From Acanthopleura granulata (Eukaryota > Mollusca > Polyplacophora > Chitonida > Chitonidae), in assembly GCA_016165875.1 (NCBI GenBank), contig JABBOT010000014.1, forward strand, positions 4,826,093 to 4,890,092: a stretch of 64,000 nucleotides of DNA, written 5' to 3'. A program made the translations under genes and the position numbers. Below, piece after piece: positions 55,617 to 64,000 of this stretch; positions within the stretch are counted from its first letter, which is position 1; every line of letters starts with the position of its first letter. Below the pieces are notes generated by a model. It had not been told where the DNA came from. It made no database searches and saw only the letters and a list, made by a program, of their open reading frames with translations.

Positions 55617-58147
55617 GCGTTGGGCGTTGGTCATTTTACCGTGTAGCAGTCTTGCATTACAAGAAAACAGTGGCCAATTCAGGTTACTGATCGGAAACAC
55701 TGTATTAATTTATGGCGCTGTTTTTGTTATATGTTATTTTGAATAAATGACTTTCTCCCGAGCAAAGGCGACTCGGCCTCCAGCCTGTTTTAAAAATGGG
55801 TCCCGCAATGACAGGAGAAAGAAATAGACTATACAGCCCAGGTCCGAGCTACTTTAGGCAAGAGTGGTTGGTTTTGTGCAAACTTTGTGCAAACTAAACC
55901 TTACGGCGTTTGAGCCGCTTTCCATACTCGCTTCGCATTACAGCAGACAAGCTCCACCTTTGGCTCAAACTGCGTGCGACTTATGTAGGCTTCTTTACGT
56001 TACACATGCTCAATTCGGTCCAAGATTCGTCTCCGAAAATTGAAGACTGCCCCGGTACTGTAATTGGATAATACTGCCAAACAGACATTATAGTTTGTTG
56101 ATGCACTATAATTTCATGTTACTTTTTATGTCGCTGTTATTTTACACCTAGTTAAAACCCATCAGAATTTTGTCTGGTTTGGAGAGGGCTGAAAACTTTT
56201 TACCAGGATTACTACCCATCCCCACTGGAGATTACGAAGGTTACAAAATGGTATTACGTCACATCCGGCACCAACGGCTTAAAAAATTAATAAAAGTCTC
56301 AGCTGCATGCGCGAAAGTTTGGGTATGTATATTATTCGCGTTGAAGTTAAATTTACTACGCAAATAGTAAGGGAAATCGATGCGATCCTTTATATGCTTA
56401 GCCTCACCATTGATATCCTCGAGCAAACCTATAATCAACATTCATCAATAAACTAATTTTATGTGTCCGTTGGACTCGTTTTGCGCAAGAATCTGAGAAT
56501 GGGTATGTATGAAGTATTACTACACACAGCTATTGAGACAGTTTTTGTGTTTCTGACATCACTTCCTGCCTCATACACGCGATCCAGTGACTTTGGCTTT
56601 GTTCAAGATTTCTGTGGAAAATTGCAAGTAGGAGCAGTGATGCAAAGCGAGCGGTAGGAGAGCTGCGTTTGCGCAGTGAGGAGTATGGCAACAAAAGCAG
56701 TTCTCCCGCAAGCCTAACGCATGCCATTCCCCCGGGAGACACCTCCACGATTCACAATAACGGTTACCAGACACTGCCCTTGAAAAGCTATGACACATTC
56801 TCCTTCTAACGTATACAAAAGAAAGGCTGTGTGTATTTACAGAGTTGTTGACGTTGTCACTCAGTAAGAGGACTTCAGGGGACTTAAAAGACTCGCTGGA
56901 CGTTAAAGGTTCATGAAGTCTACTGGCGCTATATCCACATCGGACAGGCTGAGTGAAGTGAGGGGTTTTCGAGTAGGGACTGATAGTGCGGAAAACATAG
57001 CTAGAGCGGGACTTGAAGACAGCACTGAGTGACTGGACGCCAGGTATAGGGAATCATTTTCATGTTGTGATGTAAACTGTACTTACGTGTTAATTAAGTG
57101 TATATTGTGTTAAGCTCTACTGGTACTAATCAACTTGTGGTGCGAACTTGTAGCACGCTAGCAAATCGTCTCTCTTGGATGTGCAAAAGATGTTAGTCGA
57201 GTGCTACAAACCATGCAATGGAATAGGCCGGGTAGTATTTTCATACGAGTTTGGTCATATACGATAAATTTGTTGGGGGTAAATCGTGAAGGAAATATGT
57301 GGCATATTGCTTTGTTGGTTTATTGATTGATCGATCGATTGATTGATTGATTGGTTGATTGGCTGCATAACTGATTGATATTTCACACCGCATTTCACTT
57401 AAAAGACAGTTTCGTGGGCGAAGGATCAGAGGGGGCCCGAGGTCGTCCAATGGGAGGTGACTGACGAACGTCCTAACATGTGACACTCGCGGAGCGAGTG
57501 ACTGCTTATTGTTACCAACGCCCTGATAACAGTGTGTAAATGCACGAGAATCACACCCTGTCAAAAGCCAGCATTGAGCCATTAGTTCGTTTATCCGGAG
57601 ACTGCATTTTCCCATAAGGACATGAAAAGAACAGATTCTAACATATAAATAATATTCAAATCATTTTATGCTGTATATCGTCTATAGAACTGTTGAATCC
57701 CTGTGACTTTTCTCCAGAGGAAGTTATGACTGATTTTATGGTTACCTAGACATACCACAATGATGATTACGCATACAGAAAACACTATCTGCTCAACTGA
57801 AAATTGCTCTAAACACGTCTGCTGTTCAGTATTATATACTACAAAATGTAATTAATAGCAAATTTCGCGCTCGAGGGTAAATTTTGATTTGGATTTCGGC
57901 CGTCATTGAAAACTGCTAAGCTTTTTGCAAGCATATATATGCTTGTAGGCATTCCGTTCTTATTTTGTGTAGATTTGTGTGATTCTTTGAGATGAAAATC
58001 GGTCATTTTCAGGACAAAATGTAGTCAAATGTATGCAACAGAGTATCGTTATATATGTCCTTGGGCTTAGCCGTGGCATTTAGCCACCAATGAGTAAAAT
58101 CAATTCTAATATCATTCAACATTCCTGTTTTCAGATACTCGTGCAAA

Positions 58148-59713
58148 ATGGGGAAGCAATTTGACCCGCAGCTAATATACGAACAGATACAAGCTTTCGA
58201 AGATAAAGTAACCCTGTGCAAGGAGAAAATATCTGTGCCGCTAATGGCAAGGATGATAGCAAAGTGCTCCATTTTTATCTGTGGATCGGGCAGGCTGCAG
58301 CGCTGCAGAAGTCTACGTCATGTCCGGTCCATGGTGGAAGAAGCCAAGAACCTCAGTAGATCCACGCAGAGAGAAAATGATCCAGATTTTGATGTGGTTC
58401 TTCTTTACTTCGATTGGGTTTTCAGTTTTCACCAGTATCTAAGAACCCTTGTAGACACATTTAAAAGACGGATTTACCAACCTCTGTTGGAGAATTACCA
58501 AGAGCAAAATGGAGTTGAAAAATCCAAAACCGACAGCTTAACACTATCCTCACGACAGAGCCAGTTGTCTCCCTTCTCTTCCGACAGTGGTTTTAGTGCG
58601 GCGTCGTCTAGGCAACTCGTCACCGAAATGGAGTCAAATGTGAAGAGTGTTCCGGGCAGATATGGCGCCAATCAACCACGGCCCTGTGCAGCGATTAGTG
58701 AATTGTATAGGGAATACGAAGATCTGAAAGAATTATACGACTTTAAGGAAATTGAACTGACGCTGGAAAGAATGCAGTCTCTGTTGTCAAGGCTTGATAT
58801 GCTGTTAGGTAATGAAGACATCGACTCAGATTTGTTCAGCCACGACAGTTTTGTAACACTATCTGATTTTGTCATAAATCAGCCTGTTTTAAACGTAATT
58901 AGGCTATTTCCTGATGTCCTTATAAAGCTGAGAAAAGCTGCGTGGTTAGCAGATAAGTGGGTGCGATTGAACCAGTCCAAGACAAACGTTGTTGTGGAAA
59001 GGTTTGAAAAATTGACAAAAGTTGAGGGAAGTCTGTCTACACGTCTTAGCAAAGTGAAAGTAGAAGTCAGCATTATAGAAGAACAGTTGGAGAAGCAGGT
59101 TTTGGATTTGAACGCTCGTCTGGTGAGAGAGCAACGAGCTGGGGAGATGAAAATTGCCCTGTATGAACTAGACACTAAGATAGCTTTGCTAAAGACCGAG
59201 TTAAGTAACGCAAGACGCGAAAAAGAACAAATCAAGCACTATACGTTTGTTGCCAGTCAGAAGAACCAAACAGCCGCCCTGAAACAACTAGAGAATCACT
59301 ACTGTCGAAATCAGTTACAGCGCTATTCATTGGCAGGTCGCATTTCCACGCTGAGCTATCAGCGCGCCATACTTCAGGACGACTTGAAGATAGAACACTA
59401 CTTAAACCCGTCTTTCGTGGCTTTTACTAACTATTCGCAGGAGATTTGTGACGATTTGGAAACTTCATTAAACGCAAAGTGCAGAGAAGAGACATTGTTG
59501 CAAAGAGCACTTGAGTATGTAAGGGGAGATAAGCAATCGCTGCTCTCCACCATGAAGGCCAGCGATGTTTTCGGAAGGTTATCCAGAAAGCCAGCGACAT
59601 TTATCAAACCAACAATACAAATAAGTTCATGTGTCGCTCCTGCACTCTCTATGCCACCCTCAGAGAGCCAGGAGAGTTTAAGCTCGAGGCCAAGTGACAT
59701 GTCAACTGTATGA
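58148..59713 (+). CDS. Uncharacterised coiled-coil protein, 521 aa, block B
   Basis: Same length and frame as 22541-24106. Relative to block A: Lys67, Glu162, Ser479, Pro515, Met518 and three silent changes. Maintenance of the frame in both copies supports a real gene; no family recognised. The acceptor-like TTTTCAG 13 bp before the ATG is also conserved. Confidence 0.88.
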   Translation: MGKQFDPQLIYEQIQAFEDKVTLCKEKISVPLMARMIAKCSIFICGSGRLQRCRSLRHVRSMVEEAKNLSRSTQRENDPDFDVVLLYFDWVFSFHQYLRTLVDTFKRRIYQPLLENYQEQNGVEKSKTDSLTLSSRQSQLSPFSSDSGFSAASSRQLVTEMESNVKSVPGRYGANQPRPCAAISELYREYEDLKELYDFKEIELTLERMQSLLSRLDMLLGNEDIDSDLFSHDSFVTLSDFVINQPVLNVIRLFPDVLIKLRKAAWLADKWVRLNQSKTNVVVERFEKLTKVEGSLSTRLSKVKVEVSIIEEQLEKQVLDLNARLVREQRAGEMKIALYELDTKIALLKTELSNARREKEQIKHYTFVASQKNQTAALKQLENHYCRNQLQRYSLAGRISTLSYQRAILQDDLKIEHYLNPSFVAFTNYSQEICDDLETSLNAKCREETLLQRALEYVRGDKQSLLSTMKASDVFGRLSRKPATFIKPTIQISSCVAPALSMPPSESQESLSSRPSDMSTV

Positions 59714-59796
59714 AAATGCCACTGAAATCAGAACAGTCGTCTAGCTTCACAAACAGTTAGTTGAAAATGGCATAATAGCGTTTTTCTAAAAAGCTC

Positions 59797-59999
59797 TCCG
59801 TGGCTCAGTTGGTTAACGTGCTAGCGCAGCGCGATGACCGAGAAGCTTCCCACCAATGCTGTCGCTGTGAGTTCAAGCCCAATTCCCGCTAGCTTCCTCT
59901 TTATACGTGCCCGGTATTCTATCACCATAATGCTGACCACCATCGTATAAGGGAAATATTTTTGAGTTCGGCGTAAAACTCCAATCAAATAAATAAATA
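59797..59999 (+). mobile_element. SINE, block B copy of 24195-24402
   Basis: Same insertion 3' of the coiled-coil gene; here it lacks the GGGGCC start and reads GCTAGCGCAGCGCGATG, closer to the SINE family sequence. Confidence 0.88.
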
Positions 60000-61060
60000 T
60001 GAGCTTTATATGTTGGTTACTGGTATACAGCCTTGTCGTTCGATGAGTAATTCATGGTCGGTTATTATTTTATTTTCAAATGCCTACGCAATATTTAGGT
60101 TTGTATGATGCCCGATATTAACTGTATTATAAATAGAATTGGATTACATATTAACAGTCAATTACATGGGTATAAGTGATCGTACGTGTTTTTTAAATAA
60201 ATGTATGCATTTTTAATTTGTGAGTTGTGGTATTGTTACTGCCCATCCACTGTTTGTGAACTGTTTTCTTTCTTCTTTGGCGAAGCTGTGATTGGTCAGA
60301 TCTGAGAACGAGACAAACCTGTTAAATGACCTTGTTTGTTGGCCATGGGTTTAAGGTGACGGTGGCTTTCAACATGATTTCGCTCCCATGTTTCACGGTG
60401 TCTCCTCGCAGCAAACAAGGCGGCTGTGTTTTGAGTGCCGCCTCACTAAAACACCCCACACTCGGATACATTACGACTGAAACCGGATCAACTAGTTCTT
60501 GTCGTACTCTCTTATTCTGAGAGCCTGGGCCCAGAAGCACCTGTATTTGCCAATTATAACGTCAGGCATGGTCGGTTCCCCCCGGCCTCTCCCCACCCAA
60601 AGCCAAACTTAACAGTTACCTCGAACAACTAGGTTCCAGCAGCGAGGTCTAAATAACCTTGTAATTAGAAACTATGCCGGCCTACACAAAAGGGTCACAT
60701 CGCAGTGAAACGTCTCATTTCCTGCTGTGACGCTGCAATGCTTATTTGCCACTTAATTGTTTTATGAGCACAACTTGCAGAGAAAGAGTACCATGTACTT
60801 TGGGCTTTGGGCCGCTTTGTTAAAGGTGGGAAGGAGTTTTACACGTTCCCTATTAGGACAATTCTTGGTGATGATGATCTACACCGAACGTGCCAAGATA
60901 AAACTTTGTGATAAGTCAACTTTTCTTTTACCTGGCTTATTTGTTTCGACCAAGAAAGGTCCATTTTACTCTTGCATTTAAAGATAAACACCAATAAAAG
61001 TCTGAAAAAAAAGAAAAAAAAAAAAAAAAAACGCTGAAAAAAAAAACACTAATTTTCTGT

Positions 61061-61208
61061 TCAGTCTAGGATTTAGTCTCCTCCAATGGGTAGCTCGTAA
61101 AACTCTTTCCCGCCTTTCACAAAAGTGTTAAAGGCTGTGTACTCCATTCTTTCCTGGTGTATGTGTGCGCACAAAGCATTTACGTAGTACACAAACACTG
61201 CAGAATAA
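61061..61208 (-). pseudogene. Exon-like repeat E, minus copy, block B (shortened)
   Basis: As 25490-25637, but TAA at 61073-61075 truncates the frame after IGGD, and one Gln is Glu (HQERMEY). One silent change in KGGKEF. Confidence 0.45.
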
Positions 61209-61260
61209 CTGCAGAAAACGATGTGCTTTAACTAAGATGACGGGGGTCGGGGCGATGCTA

Positions 61261-61460
61261 TGTGGCTCTGTTGGCTAGCGCCCTGGCGTAGGGTAATTAC
61301 CCAGGAGAGTCCCACCAATGCGGTGGCTGTGAGTTCAAGCAACCTGCGGATGGGCGTGGGTTTCCCCCGGGGTCTACCCGGTTTCCTTCCGCCATAATGC
61401 TGGCCGCCGTCGTATAAGTGAAATATTCTTGAGTAACACCAATGTAATACATAAATAAGT
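61261..61460 (+). mobile_element. SINE, block B copy of 25689-25889
   Basis: Same internally deleted element. Confidence 0.85.
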
Positions 61461-64000
61461 AAACTGAGATTTGGACCCTTTTGACTAGCCCATCAGCCTC
61501 CGATTTGTTTCATGGAAGGAAACTGGATTAGAAAAAATTCTAAATGAAACTAAAGATAAGTCTTCATGTTAAACCAAGTTATGTCTTCATGATAAGACAA
61601 GGTAAATCTTCGTGATAAACCGAATATCCAGAACAGAGAGGAACAGATCTGTCAAGAAATATGGTACAAAATCAAACTACTCCTGCGATCTATGTTAATC
61701 ATAGGTCGTGATTTCTAAAATCAAATCAAAAGCTTGTGCTCCGGGCATCTCATGTTCCCTGTAATTGTCTTATTTACCATTGCAGTGCCCGATTATCACT
61801 TTATTATAGCCTAATTTGCACACTTTTGTATACAATAAGCAAATTTTTAAATAATGGTAATGCACTTTGTAAGTTGGAGAACTTGACACTCGTTACATCT
61901 GACTGAGGATGATTTGACGTAAATTATGGTGCAAAGATTGAAATTTGTCGGCCATCCAGGAAAAGATGGTACTTCGCCAAAAGGTTTCCTGTAAAAATGA
62001 ATCCCGATGACAATACGGCATTTTGAGACATTCAAACCCTTAGACGTCTAATAACGTGCAGCAAACATCACAAACATGTTTGTTAACCTAATTCTGCTTA
62101 GCTCAGGCTATTCGGATGATGATGTTCACTTGTTCCTATTGAAACACTTTCATAAACAGAATAAAATCACTGAGATAAATTGATAAGAGGACGGATTCTA
62201 CCCTTTAAGTGTGACGATTTGCCAACTATCACACTGTTATAGCTGCTCTGGTTGTACTCTCTATGCTCCCTTTTACATCTTCAGAGTTAACCTATGGTGT
62301 AAAGACTGATATTGGGCTGTCAACCAGAAAAGGATGAAATTTCACAGAAAGGCTTCTATTTATTTCTGTGCTAGAGAGGTTGACCTTTTAAAACCTGTTG
62401 ATGGAAGTTTTATGTCACGCAGCCGAGGACACTTTAGAAATAGCCTGACCTTATCAGTTAATTCAAATTCACTTCAGACGACACAGCTTTTCCCTTCACC
62501 ATGACCGGTGTGACACTGAACTAACGGGATTCGTCATTAGGGTTGAGAATCGTGTTATTTGTATTAAGTGTGGCTTGAGTATAAGAAACCAGCCCCCCCC
62601 CAAGCGCCCCCCCCCCCCCACCAAAGATAAACACGGCTTTTCGGAAAACTCTGTCAGGCTTTGGGTCATTTCTAGCAGAATAACATGTGACATCTAGCTG
62701 TTAGAAGTGTCTATTTGGCATAAAATAGAAAGAACGTGTAACTTCGAACACTGAAGTTGTCATAGAGTCAGCCCATATTTAGGCTAATTTAATTGTGCCA
62801 TCGTCAGGAAATATAATTATTGTACATAAATCCTGGCGATGTCATAAACTAGATCTATATATATGAGGAGTTGTCTTATATTTTAACATGGAACATGTTA
62901 GCCTGATCTTTGTAATGCTTTACTAGGGTAAGAAGAATTTAAATGTTTCAAAAAAGAATCTGCTTAGGGGCATGGAAGTCATCATTTAAGGCTGCTGTGT
63001 CTTTTGTGCTACATGTATTATTGACCCAGTCTGGCGATTATCGGGATGCCCATTTTAGTTGACGGCTGGTATTCGAAAATCGGTTTCAATGCTTAAGTTT
63101 GTGTGTTTAATTTGCATACAAATAGAAAGTAAGAAACATGGCTATGGTTAGTCGACGATGCCCCAGTAACTGTTTGACCAGTCTCACGTTTTTTGATGAC
63201 CACTTAACTTGCACTAAAAATGGATGCATATCTGCATGTCACGCGTGCAGAAATGCATCAGTATCTCGCCAAAGGGCGTTGGCACTCCAGTTTTCTCCAC
63301 GCATAAACCCGTCAGTCTCACCTTTAATCAGCAATCAGTTAAGCAGTGAGTCAATATTTATTTTCTATATCGTCTTTAAGGTTTTTTAATTTAATTTCTA
63401 AGACTCATTTATTCATTTATCATCAAAGAAACACCTTGGTTTTGTCAAACCAAACACATTCTAGCTGAAAGGCGTAGAAAAAAACAGTAAACTTGGACTA
63501 AACATCATGTTGAAGAGTCATTTAAAGCAAAGAAGAATACAACCGTGGAATTTCTACCAACATTCACCCATTTTTTCAAGTATCAGATATTTGGACGACA
63601 ACCTAAACCAAAAGGTACATAGATCCTCACCCACCACATTTGTTCAGCATCCATTTCGACATCGATATAAGAACTAAAACAAAAAGGAAATTTCTATAAA
63701 TTAATAAACTTTTTTCCCCTTTTTTATGTAGCCTTCTCCTTCTAACTGTTTGTTGGAAATTCTGTGTCAGTGATTCGATACCCGCAATGTGATTATCGCT
63801 GACTGCATTAAAAATAGATTGACCTTTGCAGATGATTTGTCGCGTCGCGTTCTCTTAAAAAAAAAACACCGCTAATCCATTAAGGTAAGTTTCGCTGTGC
63901 TGAGTTGGAAGGATCTGTAACAGGTTGCTATGTGTGCCGTGTGGATTTATGTCATTCTCAGCCAGCCTTTTTTGCGCGATGCCAAAGAAATGGGTTTCTT

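Larger units (their letters stand above)
46684..58147. other. Block B intergenic region, equivalent of 10808-22540
   Basis: Same content as block A: SINEs at 46943-47073, 50724-50940 and 51951-52159; R1 repeats near 48123-48552 and 55884-56287; 17-bp array 52504-52635; hairpin 54276-54303; palindrome 55583-55616; GATT run 57321-57362. No gene recognised. Confidence 0.7.
35571..64000 (+). repeat. Block B: second copy of the duplicated segment
   Basis: Partner of block A. It starts 23 bp after the 19-bp minisatellite (34670-35547) and runs off the window. It retains two SINEs where block A has one chimera, one more 33-bp minisatellite unit and two more splice-donor repeat units. It lacks about 194 bp found in block A at 18427-18620, and about 49 bp and 43 bp found near 11380-11428 and 24580-24622. 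Confidence 0.97.
60000..64000. other. Block B 3' region, equivalent of 24403-28455
   Basis: Contains the repeat relative (60438-60550), exon-like repeat E copies (60690-61030 plus; 61061-61208 minus), a SINE (61261-61460) and a C-rich tract near 62593-62619. No gene recognised. Confidence 0.65.

Overview
The window is eukaryotic nuclear DNA: split genes with GT...AG introns, about 60% A+T by eye, many SINEs, minisatellites and MITE-like elements. The commonest SINE has a tRNA-like head and a 3' end reading GAAATATTCTTGAG...GGCGTAAAAC.CCAATCAAATAAATAAAT. I associate this type with mollusc (especially bivalve) genomes, so a mollusc or another lophotrochozoan is the best guess. The species cannot be named from this sequence.

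Layout. The window holds two near-identical blocks in the same orientation, A (1-28455) and B (35571-64000). Between them lies sequence seen once in the window (28456-35570), including a run of ten N at 28899-28908. Each block carries two genes on the + strand. The first is a split polypeptide N-acetylgalactosaminyltransferase gene (GALNT family; starts mucin-type O-glycosylation in the Golgi). The second is a single-exon 521-codon gene for an unrecognised coiled-coil protein about 12 kb downstream. The block-B GALNT is complete: 11 exons with matching phases, 1944 nt, 647 residues. Its exon 1 (cytoplasmic tail, membrane anchor, stem) lies in the once-seen segment at 33494-33896. The block-A copy has exons 2-11; its exon 1 would lie left of base 1.

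The repeated block with an N-gap in the middle is what two allelic contigs (haplotigs) placed end to end would look like. A recent true tandem duplication is the alternative, and the window alone cannot decide. Coding differences between blocks are few by eye: 6 in 1541 GALNT nt and 8 in 1566 coiled-coil nt. The larger differences are repeat-driven: a SINE-SINE recombination deletion, array length changes and several indels.

Most notable points: a GALNT lectin domain that lacks the CLD aspartate in all three repeats; an intronic tandem array built from the exon 6 splice donor, amplified to three identical donors in block B; a 288-bp deletion that made a chimeric SINE; a 19-bp minisatellite with 190-bp higher-order structure ending 23 bp before block B; a degenerate family of exon-like repeats with an inverted pair beside the coiled-coil gene; and a perfect 34-bp palindrome next to an A/T-only array. 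I found no rRNA, functional tRNA, CRISPR, prokaryotic or viral feature.
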